Assembly (NCBI RefSeq): GCF_047607445.1
Contig: NZ_JBLKRT010000006.1
Coordinates: 1 to 64,000, forward strand
Reading direction: 5' to 3'
Length of the DNA stretch: 64,000 nt
From: Crystallibacter sulfonylureivorans_A
GTDB lineage: Bacteria; Actinomycetota; Actinomycetes; Actinomycetales; Micrococcaceae
Shown piece after piece: positions 54,980-63,360 of the stretch; position 1 is the first letter of the stretch; every line of letters begins with the position of its first letter. Below the pieces are notes generated by a model. That model searched no databases and was not told where the DNA came from. It saw only the letters and a list, made by a program, of their open reading frames with translations. A program made the translations under genes and the position numbers.

Positions 54980-55276
54980 CTACTCCTCGTCCAGGATCGC
55001 CGGAACCTTGAACCGGCCATCGGCCGCGTCCGGTGCGTTCGCCAGTGCCAGTTCCTGGCTCAAGGTCTCCCCCACCAAGTCCTCGCGGAACACGTTGGTC
55101 AGCGGGATCGGGTGTGACGTCGCCGGCACGTCGGGCCGGGCAACTTCCTGGACGGACTTGATCGAATCGACAATAACGTCGAGTTCCCCGGCCATTTTGT
55201 CCAGTTCTTCGGCGGTCATCTCAATGTGGGCCAGGCGCGCCAGATGCGCCACCGCCGCACGATTGATCTCAGACAT
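54980..55276 (-). CDS. gatC: Asp-tRNA(Asn)/Glu-tRNA(Gln) amidotransferase subunit C
   Basis: The 98-residue subunit stabilises the GatA-GatB complex. It shows the family opening VAHLARLAHIEMTAEELDKMAGELDVIVDSI and the later segment VARPDVPATSHPIPLTNVFREDL, and ends in an acidic tail. It is the first gene of the operon. Its promoter should lie in the 186 bases shared with the divergent metallophosphatase gene, where I see no clear paired hexamers. Confidence 0.95.
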   Translation of the reverse strand: MSEINRAAVAHLARLAHIEMTAEELDKMAGELDVIVDSIKSVQEVARPDVPATSHPIPLTNVFREDLVGETLSQELALANAPDAADGRFKVPAILDEE

Positions 55277-55462
55277 GAGTCTCCTACGCGGATGGATTGC
55301 TTTTCCAGTTCAGTCTACCGGCGCGGAAAGGTCCGGAGTCGCCAAGCGGGCAGGGCATCCGACGGCGGCTGCCTCCCCGGCCGCAAGGCGGCGGCGTGAT
55401 CACGTTGACTGCCATCTGCCCAGTGCCTAGACTGGCGCCCCGTCCGCGGCGAGGAGGCCTGA

Positions 55463-56566
55463 ATGCGTGCGGCTCGATTGGCAGCAGCAGCCCTCGGCGC
55501 CCTGCTGCTCTCATGCTGCGGCACGCTTCCGCCCAGTTCCCCCGCTCCGGCACCGCAGACCAGCGTTCCGGGCACGGCAAGCCAGCCGCCGCCCGCCTCG
55601 AATCCGGCCGGCAACGCCGCCCCACCCGCCGGGACAGACGGCACCAGGTCGGTGGACTTCGCGGCAGCCGGAGATTTCGGCGACGGCCAGGCCGCCGCGA
55701 AAGTCCTGGACGCGATGGCCGGCAGCACATCACAGTTCGGCCTTGCGCTCGGAGACCTGTCCTATGGAAGCCGAGGCACGGAATCGGCGTGGTGCAGTTT
55801 CGTCACGGACCACTTGGGGCCGGACCTTCCGTTGCAGTTGCTCTCCGGCAACCACGAAAGCGACGGCCGGAACGGTTCCATCGATGCATTCGCGGACTGC
55901 CTGCCTCCGCGTTTGCCCGGCGTCCACGGCGATTACGGGCGCCAATGGTTCGTGGACATCCCGCAGCAGCATCCGGTGCTGCGGTTGATCATGATTTCGC
56001 CGGGCTTGCGGTTCGCGGATTCCGGCCGGTGGGACTACCGGCCCGGAAACGAGCACTACAACTGGACGGCGTCGGCCATCGACTCCGCCCGTGATGCGGA
56101 CATCCCGTGGGTCGTGGTGGCCTCGCACCTGCCGTGCCTGACGATGGGCCGCTACGAGTGCGATCCGGGTTCCGCCGTGACGAATCTGCTGCTGGACAAA
56201 AAGGTGGACCTGGTCCTTAACGGGCACGAGCACCTCTACCAGCGCACCCATCAACTGGCGCTGGGCCCCGGCTGTCCCTCGCTGGTGCCGGCGAAGAGCA
56301 GCAGCGCTTGCATCGCGGACACCGACGGCGACTTCGAGTCCGCGGCCGGCACGGTCTTTGCGACCGTCGGCACCGGCGGGCGGCCGCTGCGCGACGTCAA
56401 CACCAAGGATGCCGAAGTGCCGTACTTTGCCGCCTATTCGGGAAGGAATGCGGACCCGACGCATGGGTTTCTGCAGATCCGGGCAACCGACGACTTACTC
56501 CTCGCCCAGTTCGTCCGTGCCGACGGCGGCGATTTCGCCGACTCCTTCACGATGCGCAGGCCCTGA
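55463..56566 (+). CDS. Secreted metallophosphatase lipoprotein (calcineurin-like)
   Basis: The 367-residue protein has a lipoprotein signal with lipobox LLLSC near residue 18, followed by a long Pro/Ala/Ser linker to about residue 60. The catalytic domain shows the five metallophosphatase blocks: AAGDFGDG, ALGDLSYG, LSGNHES, ASHLP and NGHEHLYQRT. It resembles extracellular purple-acid-phosphatase-like enzymes and would hydrolyse phosphate esters at the cell surface. ATG follows GAGGAGG. It is divergent from gatC. Confidence 0.88.
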   Translation: MRAARLAAAALGALLLSCCGTLPPSSPAPAPQTSVPGTASQPPPASNPAGNAAPPAGTDGTRSVDFAAAGDFGDGQAAAKVLDAMAGSTSQFGLALGDLSYGSRGTESAWCSFVTDHLGPDLPLQLLSGNHESDGRNGSIDAFADCLPPRLPGVHGDYGRQWFVDIPQQHPVLRLIMISPGLRFADSGRWDYRPGNEHYNWTASAIDSARDADIPWVVVASHLPCLTMGRYECDPGSAVTNLLLDKKVDLVLNGHEHLYQRTHQLALGPGCPSLVPAKSSSACIADTDGDFESAAGTVFATVGTGGRPLRDVNTKDAEVPYFAAYSGRNADPTHGFLQIRATDDLLLAQFVRADGGDFADSFTMRRP

Positions 56567-56646
56567 GCCCGCTCCGTCCCACCGACGCGACTGCGGGGCG
56601 GCAGGTCGGCAGTACGGCGGGGCGGCGGTACCGCGGGGGCGGCGGG

Positions 56647-57144
56647 CTAGAGCCGCTTGACGAAGACCAGCAGCCGGATCTCGGTGCCGGGCACCGGCCA
56701 GTCCCGCTCCGGTACGCGGTCAAACCCGAGTGACTCATACAGCCGGTGCGCTGCGGTCCAGTCGCTGCCGGTGGTCAGGCTCACCGCGTCAATTCCGTCC
56801 AGCGTGCGGGCATGGGCCACGATCGCTTCCACCAGCGCCCGCCCGACACCGGACCGCTGCAGCCCCGGGTCGACCGCCAGCATCCGGAACTCCAGCTCAC
56901 CCTCCCGGGCGATGTCCGCATACTCCCCGCCCGCTTGCGCCAGCGTCACCGCGCCGGCCACGTGCCCGCCGCGCTCGGCCACCCAGATTTCCGCGCGTGC
57001 GGCCCGGTGCGCCACGTCGGAGACATGCACCAGGTAGGGGTGGTCTGCGGCCGGGAAATGACCGGCGGCGAGGTACGCCTCGCGCGTCAGGCGCTCCACG
57101 TCGTCGTAATCGGCAGCGGTGGCGGGGCGGATGGTGATGTGCAT
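56647..57144 (-). CDS. GNAT family N-acetyltransferase
   Basis: The 165-residue protein is a single GNAT domain. It opens MHITIRPATAADYDDVERLTREAY and has the acetyl-CoA loop LAVDPGLQRSGVGRALVEAIV near residue 93 with the R-x-x-G-x-G/A pattern. The C-terminal strand YESLGFDRVPERDWPV follows. The acceptor is unknown. It is a stand-alone gene, and its upstream 300 bases contain the second palindromic repeat cluster. Confidence 0.88.
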   Translation of the reverse strand: MHITIRPATAADYDDVERLTREAYLAAGHFPAADHPYLVHVSDVAHRAARAEIWVAERGGHVAGAVTLAQAGGEYADIAREGELEFRMLAVDPGLQRSGVGRALVEAIVAHARTLDGIDAVSLTTGSDWTAAHRLYESLGFDRVPERDWPVPGTEIRLLVFVKRL

Positions 57145-57286
57145 GTGCTGGGGCGGGTCCTCGCGGGAAAAGGGGAAAGCACGACGGCGGTGCGTGCCCT
57201 ACCAGTTTCGCGCACCCCGCGTGGTGCGCGCCAATGCGGTGCCCAGTCCGGTGATCGACCAAAGGCGCTTGCTCCTGGAGATCCGT

Positions 57287-57405
57287 GGTCTCCACGCGGT
57301 CGCTGGCGCTCCCTTGGTCGACCACCGAGGTGCGGTCGCTGGCGCTCCCTTGGTCGACCACCGAGGTACGGTCGCTGGCGCTCCCTTGGTCGACCACCGA
57401 GGTGC
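57287..57405. repeat. REP-like repeat, triple 36-bp tandem
   Basis: The 303-base gap here holds one full copy of the unit seen near 6.4-6.8 kb (GGTCTCCACGCGGTCGCTGG onward). Its last 36 bases are repeated three times head to tail (57298-57333, 57334-57369, 57370-57405) and differ by single bases. A degraded unit precedes it at about 57255-57285. Each copy ends in the palindromic GGTCGACC core. No ORF is convincing in the gap. Confidence 0.88.
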
Positions 57406-57447
57406 GGGCATTGGTATGGCGGCCCGGGCGGCTGCTCCGGTTCCGGT

Positions 57448-58221
57448 TCAGCCGGGCTGAGGGTCGGAGAGAGGCCCGGGACGCTGCTCGGGCCGGCCGC
57501 GCCGCGGCGCAGCCGGCGGGTCAGGCAGCGGCAGCAGCTCGGGATTGACCTGCCGTTGCAGGGCGGCAAGCGCCTCGGCAGGCAGGGCCAACAGGCCGTC
57601 CAGCTCTTTGCGCGCCCGGCTGTAGGCCAGTTGCCGCTCGGCCGGAGTGGCAGCCCGGTCCACGGCGATGGTGAGCAGCCGGCGGGCGGTATTCAGCCGC
57701 AACCGTTCCGGGCCGCTGAAGTGCTGGTCGCGGATCCGGCGGGCTTCGCGTTCGGCTATGTCGAAGGCGACCTCATAGGCGCGCACCGCCTCTCGATATT
57801 CGCGCAGCCGCTCGTCGGTGGCGATCTCCCGCGCGGTGACCGGAAGCAGCCCGTCCGCGGTCCGTTTGGCGCGCAGGAAGGCCACGGTGAGCGGTTCACG
57901 AACGTCGGACATCATCGGGTAGTCGATCAGTTTCGCCACATCCAGCTCATAGTCCAGCCAGCGCACGTTGACCGCGTGATGGTCCGCCATCAGTTTCTCG
58001 GTATCGCGCAGCCGCTGCTGCTGGGCGGCCGCGGCGGCTTGCCGGCGGTCCGCCTCCCGCCGGGCGGCCTCCGACCACGCGGATTCGCGGCGCTGGCCGC
58101 CCGCCCGGTTCCGGGCCTGCTGGCGCCTGGCGCGTTTGGCGCGCTGCCCCATGCCGGAGACCACGGCGAAGCCAACCCAGATGAACCACCAGGGAAAACC
58201 ATCGGCGAAAAACTCGTTCAT
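57448..58221 (-). CDS. Membrane-anchored hypothetical protein with basic coiled coil
   Basis: I do not recognise this 257-residue protein. Residues 5-25 (FADGFPWWFIWVGFAVVSGMG) form one membrane anchor. It is followed by a very basic Arg/Gln/Ala segment (about 26-75) likely to be a coiled coil, then a helical domain (KLMADHHAVNVRWLDYELDVAKLIDYPMM onward) to about 225, and a Pro/Arg-rich tail. The cytoplasmic helical part contains no catalytic motif. ATG at 58221 follows GGAGCGG. It may be a scaffold at the membrane; the function is unknown. Confidence 0.7.
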   Translation of the reverse strand: MNEFFADGFPWWFIWVGFAVVSGMGQRAKRARRQQARNRAGGQRRESAWSEAARREADRRQAAAAAQQQRLRDTEKLMADHHAVNVRWLDYELDVAKLIDYPMMSDVREPLTVAFLRAKRTADGLLPVTAREIATDERLREYREAVRAYEVAFDIAEREARRIRDQHFSGPERLRLNTARRLLTIAVDRAATPAERQLAYSRARKELDGLLALPAEALAALQRQVNPELLPLPDPPAAPRRGRPEQRPGPLSDPQPG

Positions 58222-58306
58222 GGCCGCTCCACACGTCCATGCTCCCATGGCACGTGATGCGAGTCACGCCTGCGTTTCCGGTTCGGACCTGCGGCAGGCC
58301 GCTGGA

Positions 58307-58795
58307 CTATTGCCCCGGCGCCCGGCGGTACGCGCTTCCGTCCGGCTCGCGGACCAGGAAGCCGTAGTCCACCATGGCGCGCCGGAGCATCGGCACGTCC
58401 TCCGTGAAGGCGGCCAGCCTGGCATTGAGTTCCTTCTCGGCCAGCGTTTCTCCGGCGGCGCTGACGCGGTCGCGGAGATAACCCAGGAGTTCCAGCCGGT
58501 CGGCCGCGCGGTGCGGCAGCACCACCAGCCCGCCGGCAAGGAAGCGCTCCGGGCCGGTGGGTTCCGGCGTCCGTGCCGACGCCAGTGCTTCCTTGAAAAT
58601 GTCCGGCGCAATGGTGAGGGCACCGCCGTCGTCCATCACCAAGCCGGCGTCGAGCAGCTTCTGCCGTTCCTTGGCGGTCATCTCGGGCTGCTGGCCCAGC
58701 ACCAGGACAGCGTAGAGTCCGCGCAGCCGATGACTGGCCAGCGTGGAGAGGATCCGCTGCCAGCTGACGTCGGCGGCCGGCCGCTCCGCCGTCAT
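58307..58795 (-). CDS. DUF2087-domain protein
   Basis: The 162-residue protein has an N-terminal helical part (QRILSTLASHRLRGLYAVLVLG) and ends in a DUF2087 segment: LELLGYLRDRVSAAGETLAEKELNARL and MLRRAMVDYGFLVREPDGSAYRR. DUF2087 is often fused to ArsR/MarR-like DNA-binding domains, so a regulatory role is possible. The start overlaps the ligA stop by four bases (ATGA), so it is translated with ligA. No link to ligation is known. Confidence 0.83.
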   Translation of the reverse strand: MTAERPAADVSWQRILSTLASHRLRGLYAVLVLGQQPEMTAKERQKLLDAGLVMDDGGALTIAPDIFKEALASARTPEPTGPERFLAGGLVVLPHRAADRLELLGYLRDRVSAAGETLAEKELNARLAAFTEDVPMLRRAMVDYGFLVREPDGSAYRRAPGQ

Positions 58796-60966
58796 ACTGT
58801 GCCGGTTTCCAGCAGTCGGCGGAACCCGTCCTCGTCCAGGACCGGCAGGCCGAGGGCTTCGGCCTTGTCCAGTTTGGTCCCGGCGTTCTCGCCGGCCACC
58901 ACGTAGCTGGTGTTTTTCGAGACGGATCCGGAGGCCTTGCCGCCGCGGATAATGATCGCTTCCTTGGCCTCGTCGCGGCTGAAGTTCGGCAACGTGCCGG
59001 TCACCACCACGGTCAGTCCCTCCAGCGTGCGCGGCGTGCTCTCGTCCACCTCGTCGGCCATCCGCACGCCGGCTTCCGCCCAGGCGTCCACGATCCCGGC
59101 GTGCCAGTCCACGGCGAACCACTCCTTCAGAGCGGCAGCGATGGTCGGGCCTACGCCGTCCACATGCGCCAACTGTTCCTCGCTGGCTGCCCGGATGGCG
59201 TCCATCGACCCGAAGGCGGTGGCCAGTGCACGCGAAGCCGTGGGTCCGACATGGCGGATGGACAGGGCGACCAGCACTCGCCACAGCGGCTGCGTCTTGG
59301 CCTTCTGGAGTTCCTCGAACAGCTTCTTGGTGTTGGCGGTGGGGACCGACGGTTTCTTGGCTGTGCCCTTGGTGTAGAAGTAGGGCACCAATTCCATCTC
59401 GCCGGTCGGCACGCCCTTGGTCTTCTTTTCGCGGCGGATCCGCACATCCGCCAGGTCCTCGGGCTTGAGGCTGAAGATCCCGGCCTCGTTGGTCAGCGGC
59501 GCCTGCTCGGGTTCGGCCGGGCGGGTCAGCGCCAGCGCGGCCTCGTAGCCCAGGGCTTCAATGTCGAACGCGCCGCGGCCGGCGAGGTGGGCCACCCGTT
59601 CCGTCAGCTGGGCGGGGCAGGACTTGGCGTTCGGGCAGCGTAAATCGACGTCGCCCTCCTTGCCGGGGGCCAGCGGCGTGCCGCAGGAGGGGCAGTCGGT
59701 GGGCATGACGAAGTCGCGGACCGGCGGATCCTGCGCCTCGCGCAGCGCCATGACCGGGCCGACGATCTCCGGGATCACGTCGCCGGCCTTGCGCAGCACC
59801 ACGATGTCGCCGATCTTCACGCCTTTGGCCTTGACCACGTCCTGGTTGTGCAGCGTGGCCATCTCCACGGTGGAGCCGGCCACCTTCACCGGTTCCATCA
59901 CGCCGTAGGGCGTGACCCGGCCGGTGCGGCCCACGTTCACGCGGATGTCCAGCAGTTTGGTGTGGACTTCCTCCGGCGGGTACTTGTAGGCCACGGACCA
60001 GCGCGGCACGCGGGAGGTGTGGCCGAGCGCGCGCTGCAGGCCGAAATCGTCCACCTTGACCACGATGCCGTCGATTTCGTGCAGCAGGTCGTGCCGGTGC
60101 TCGCCGTAGTGCTCGATGAAGGCGAGCACGTCCTCGTAGCTGTCCACCACTTTGAAGTAGGGGCTGGTGGGCAGGCCCCAGCCGCTGAGCAGGGCGTAGG
60201 TGTCCGATTGGCTTTCCGCGTCGAGTCCTTCGCGGGCGCCGATTCCGTGCACGAACATGTGCAGCGGCCGTTCCGCCGTGACCTTCGGGTCTTTCTGGCG
60301 GAGCGATCCGGCCGCGGAGTTGCGCGGGTTGGCGAAGGGCGCCTTGCCGGCTTCCACCATCCGTTCGTTCAGGGCCAGGAAGTCTTTGGTGGGGATGAAG
60401 ATTTCGCCGCGGATCTCCACCTCGGCCGGAAAGTTGCTGCCGGTGAGCTTGCGCGGAATGTCCCCAATGGTCAGCACATTGTGGGTAATGTCTTCGCCGG
60501 TGGTCCCATCGCCGCGGGTCGCCGCCCGGACCAGTTCGCCGTCGCGGTAGAGCAGGTTGACGGCCAGTCCGTCGATCTTCACCTCGCTGAGCCAGCGCAG
60601 TTTCCTCCCGTTGCCCAGGTTCGCCACGGAGGCGCTGGCGCGGTCCACCCAGGCCTTCAGTTCCTCCAGCGAGAAGACGTCCTCCAGCGAGTACATCCGC
60701 TGCAGGTGCTCCACCGGGGCGAACGCGGCCGAGACCTCGCCGCCGACTTCCTGGGTGGGCGAGTCGTTGGCCACCAGTTCCGGGTGCAGCGCCTCGATTT
60801 CTTCCAGCCGCCGGTACAGCGCGTCGAATTCGGCATCCGAGACCAGCGGGGCGTCCTCGTTGTAGTACGCGTAGCGGTACTTGCGGACGTTCTCGGTCAG
60901 CTGCTCGTATTCGTCCCGGATCTCATCGCTCGGAATCTCGTTGGCAGATGTTTCGACTGTGCTCAC
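58792..60966 (-). CDS. ligA: NAD-dependent DNA ligase
   Basis: The 724-residue replication ligase has an NAD-binding Ia domain at the start and adenylated Lys130 in LSEVKIDGLAVNLLY. An OB fold follows, then a zinc finger with CPSCGTPL and CPNAKSCPAQ cysteines near residues 424-450. HhH repeats (VDGVGPTIAAALKEWF) and a C-terminal BRCT domain (TLEGLTVVVTGTL onward) complete it. A Lys-rich insertion of about 30 residues (KKTKGVPTGEMELVPYF) lies between zinc finger and HhH domain; I recall this in other Micrococcaceae. Confidence 0.97.
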   Translation of the reverse strand: MSTVETSANEIPSDEIRDEYEQLTENVRKYRYAYYNEDAPLVSDAEFDALYRRLEEIEALHPELVANDSPTQEVGGEVSAAFAPVEHLQRMYSLEDVFSLEELKAWVDRASASVANLGNGRKLRWLSEVKIDGLAVNLLYRDGELVRAATRGDGTTGEDITHNVLTIGDIPRKLTGSNFPAEVEIRGEIFIPTKDFLALNERMVEAGKAPFANPRNSAAGSLRQKDPKVTAERPLHMFVHGIGAREGLDAESQSDTYALLSGWGLPTSPYFKVVDSYEDVLAFIEHYGEHRHDLLHEIDGIVVKVDDFGLQRALGHTSRVPRWSVAYKYPPEEVHTKLLDIRVNVGRTGRVTPYGVMEPVKVAGSTVEMATLHNQDVVKAKGVKIGDIVVLRKAGDVIPEIVGPVMALREAQDPPVRDFVMPTDCPSCGTPLAPGKEGDVDLRCPNAKSCPAQLTERVAHLAGRGAFDIEALGYEAALALTRPAEPEQAPLTNEAGIFSLKPEDLADVRIRREKKTKGVPTGEMELVPYFYTKGTAKKPSVPTANTKKLFEELQKAKTQPLWRVLVALSIRHVGPTASRALATAFGSMDAIRAASEEQLAHVDGVGPTIAAALKEWFAVDWHAGIVDAWAEAGVRMADEVDESTPRTLEGLTVVVTGTLPNFSRDEAKEAIIIRGGKASGSVSKNTSYVVAGENAGTKLDKAEALGLPVLDEDGFRRLLETGTV

Positions 60967-61042
60967 CTGACTATCTTGCCCCAGGAGCCCGGTTCAGGCG
61001 ACGACGGCGGTGCCGCGGCCCGCCGGCGACGTCACGTTGCGC

Positions 61043-61744
61043 TCAGTCTTCGGCATCCAACTGTTGGTCGAGCAGCGCCAGGTCCGCCGCGGTGACCAGA
61101 TGGGACGTCACTGCGTGTTCCACCAGCCGCGCGCGCCGGTTGGTGGCGAGCTTGCCGCCGCCACCGCGCAGCCCGGCGACGCCCACGCGGTCCAATTTGT
61201 CGCAGACGTTGTCCAGCTTGCGGTTGAACTTGGTCAACGGCCAGCCCAGCCGGGCGGCCGCCTGCGAGGACGACGGAATCGAGCTCAGCCCGGTGCCATC
61301 CCGCTTGAGCATGGGTTCGGCCAGGGCCAGGATCAGCGCCTTCTGCGAGTCGGTGAAGATCACCGGCCCGATGGTGGTCTCCCCCACCGCGTCCGTGTCC
61401 CGGTGTTCCTGGCGGAAGGAGGGCGTTTTGACGTGGACGGACAACTCGTACGTGGTCGGGCCGGCAGTGAACACGATATTCGTCAGGCTGAAGACCAGCG
61501 GGATCCGTGCGCCCGGCGCCAGCCAGGCCTGCATGCCGCCGGTGGAATCGGCGACGGTGGCCGAGATCAGGGACCCTACGTTGGCCAACCACCAGATGTC
61601 GTCGTAACGGGCGACCTGCAGGAACTTGCGGTGCAAGTACGGATTGTCGTCGATCTCCAGATCGCCTTCGCGACCAATGGTGAACACGTCGTCGTCCTTG
61701 GGTTCATACCATTCCCCGCAGAACTCAATGCTCACATCCGCCAC
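61043..61744 (-). CDS. FHA-like domain protein with C-terminal winged helix
   Basis: The 233-residue protein starts with an FHA-like phosphothreonine-binding region (VFTIGREGDLEIDDNPYLHRKFLQV, about residues 20-44). A beta-rich middle follows, and the C-terminal part reads as a helix-turn-helix: SQKALILALAEPMLKRDG and SQAAARLGWPLTKFNRKLDNVCDKLDRVGV near residues 133-190. An FHA sensor joined to a DNA-binding-like domain suggests a regulator controlled by phosphorylation. It lies about 95 bases downstream of the Ser/Thr kinase gene and is probably its target; that is inference. Confidence 0.72.
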   Translation of the reverse strand: MADVSIEFCGEWYEPKDDDVFTIGREGDLEIDDNPYLHRKFLQVARYDDIWWLANVGSLISATVADSTGGMQAWLAPGARIPLVFSLTNIVFTAGPTTYELSVHVKTPSFRQEHRDTDAVGETTIGPVIFTDSQKALILALAEPMLKRDGTGLSSIPSSSQAAARLGWPLTKFNRKLDNVCDKLDRVGVAGLRGGGGKLATNRRARLVEHAVTSHLVTAADLALLDQQLDAED

Positions 61745-61839
61745 CGGAAGCCCCCTTGATGTTGTGTTGACCGAACGGGTCGACGCGAGTTGATCGTTTC
61801 ATGGACCCGCCTTCTAACTCTATTCCAGCGGGCATCCGG

Positions 61840-63360
61840 CTATTCGTCGGCGCAGCCGCGGACCGGGTCGGAGGCCCGGCCGTTGGCCCGCACCACCACC
61901 ACCTCGATGCAGGTCCGGTCGTTTTCCGCCAACGGCAGCACCGCTTTTGGCTCACCGGTGCGTTCGGGCTCGCCCTGCCCCAGTGCGGTGACGGGCGTCC
62001 AGATGAACAGATCGTCGTCGCGCGGGTCAGGATTGGTCCAGCTGAAAACCGCTTCGCTTCCTTCCACCCGGCCGTCCAACTCCTCTGGGGGCACCACGTT
62101 GCCGGACAGGCCTTCCAGTGCGTTGGCCGGCGCCCGGCTGACCGGCGCATCGGGCACGGCTGCCTCGGGCGCCGGCCGGTTGAGCACGAAGATCGCGCCG
62201 GCAGCCACCGCCACCGCGGCGACAGCGCCGGCCACCCACGTCCAGGGACGGCGACGCGCTCCGCTGCCGGATTCCGTCCATTGGTCTGCTGCGGAGTCCC
62301 TCAACACAGTGGAGGCTTCCGGCTCCAGCTCCAGGCGGCGTCCGTCCTGCCGTGCTGGGAACCGTTCGGTGCGTTCCGGGAAAACGGATCCTGCCGACGG
62401 CGCTGCCGCGGCAGGATCGATCGAGACGATCCCGCGGACCCGGGTCGCCTCGCCGTCGTCGGCTTCCCCCGCGCCGGCAGACGGCGCCTCCTCCAGTACC
62501 TCGAACGGGGTGACCGACAGGTTCAGTTCGGCTTGCACCCGCTGCAGGGACAGCGCGAAGGCGTGCGCGGATTTGAACCGCGAGCCGGGCGACTTGGCCA
62601 TCGCGGTGGCCAGGGCCAGCTCCAGCGAGGCCGGCACATCGGCGCGGCCCAGCGGCGGCAGCGGCGCATGCGCAATCCGGTCCATGAGTTCGCGCTGCGA
62701 GTTGTTCCCGCCCGGCTGCAGGAACGGCGAACGGCCGGCCAGCAGCGTGTACACGGTGGCGCCCAGCGCCCAGATATCGCCGCGGGTGCCGTTTCCGGCG
62801 TCGCCCTTGAAGGACTCCGGTGGCGACCACGGAATGGACATCCCCACGTCGCTGTCCGCGGCGTCGTTGCCGGAGGAGGAGATGCCGAAGTCGGTCAGCG
62901 CCGGCCGGTTGTAATCGGTGACCAGGATGTTCGCCGGTTTGATGTCACGGTGCGCGATTCCCGCCCGATGTGCGGTCTCCACGGCGGACGCCACCTGGAT
63001 GCCGAGGGTCAGCACCTCGTCCACGCCCAACGGTCCCTTGCGGTAGCGCGCATCCAGGCTTGGCCGCGAGCAGTACTCCATGGCCAGGTAGGAATGCCCG
63101 TCGGCTGTGAGGTTGGCCTCGTAGATGGTGACAATGAACGGGTGCGTGGACAGCTGCGCCATCAGGTTCGCCTCGGACTCGAAGCGGCGGCGAGCGTCCT
63201 CGGTCCTGAGTCCGGACAGCAGCACCTTGACGGCCACCCGGCGCCTGGGCCGGTCCTGCTCGTAAAGGTACACGTCGGAGAAACCGCCCGAGCCCAGCAG
63301 CCGGACATAGCGGTAACCGTCAATGTTCGGCGGCGGTGCGGGCGGACGCTTTACGCTCAC
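61840..63360 (-). CDS. Transmembrane Ser/Thr protein kinase
   Basis: The 506-residue kinase has the complete catalytic core: glycine loop LLGSGGFSDVY (residues 21-31), Lys45 in VAVKVL, catalytic HRDIKPAN (137-144), DFG at 157-159 and a PPESF activation-segment end. A linker follows, then one membrane helix (WTWVAGAVAAVAVAAGAIFVL) and an extracellular domain of about 100 residues ending with RTCIEVVVVRANGR and CADE, a likely disulfide pair. The GTG start overlaps the FHA stop (GTGA). The extracellular part lacks PASTA repeats, so this is not a PknB-type cell-wall sensor. Confidence 0.93.
   Translation of the reverse strand: MSVKRPPAPPPNIDGYRYVRLLGSGGFSDVYLYEQDRPRRRVAVKVLLSGLRTEDARRRFESEANLMAQLSTHPFIVTIYEANLTADGHSYLAMEYCSRPSLDARYRKGPLGVDEVLTLGIQVASAVETAHRAGIAHRDIKPANILVTDYNRPALTDFGISSSGNDAADSDVGMSIPWSPPESFKGDAGNGTRGDIWALGATVYTLLAGRSPFLQPGGNNSQRELMDRIAHAPLPPLGRADVPASLELALATAMAKSPGSRFKSAHAFALSLQRVQAELNLSVTPFEVLEEAPSAGAGEADDGEATRVRGIVSIDPAAAAPSAGSVFPERTERFPARQDGRRLELEPEASTVLRDSAADQWTESGSGARRRPWTWVAGAVAAVAVAAGAIFVLNRPAPEAAVPDAPVSRAPANALEGLSGNVVPPEELDGRVEGSEAVFSWTNPDPRDDDLFIWTPVTALGQGEPERTGEPKAVLPLAENDRTCIEVVVVRANGRASDPVRGCADE

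Noticed and set aside
57298..57405. CRISPR array
   Set aside because: The units are 36 bases long but directly adjacent with no spacers, match the dispersed intergenic family, and no cas gene is present.
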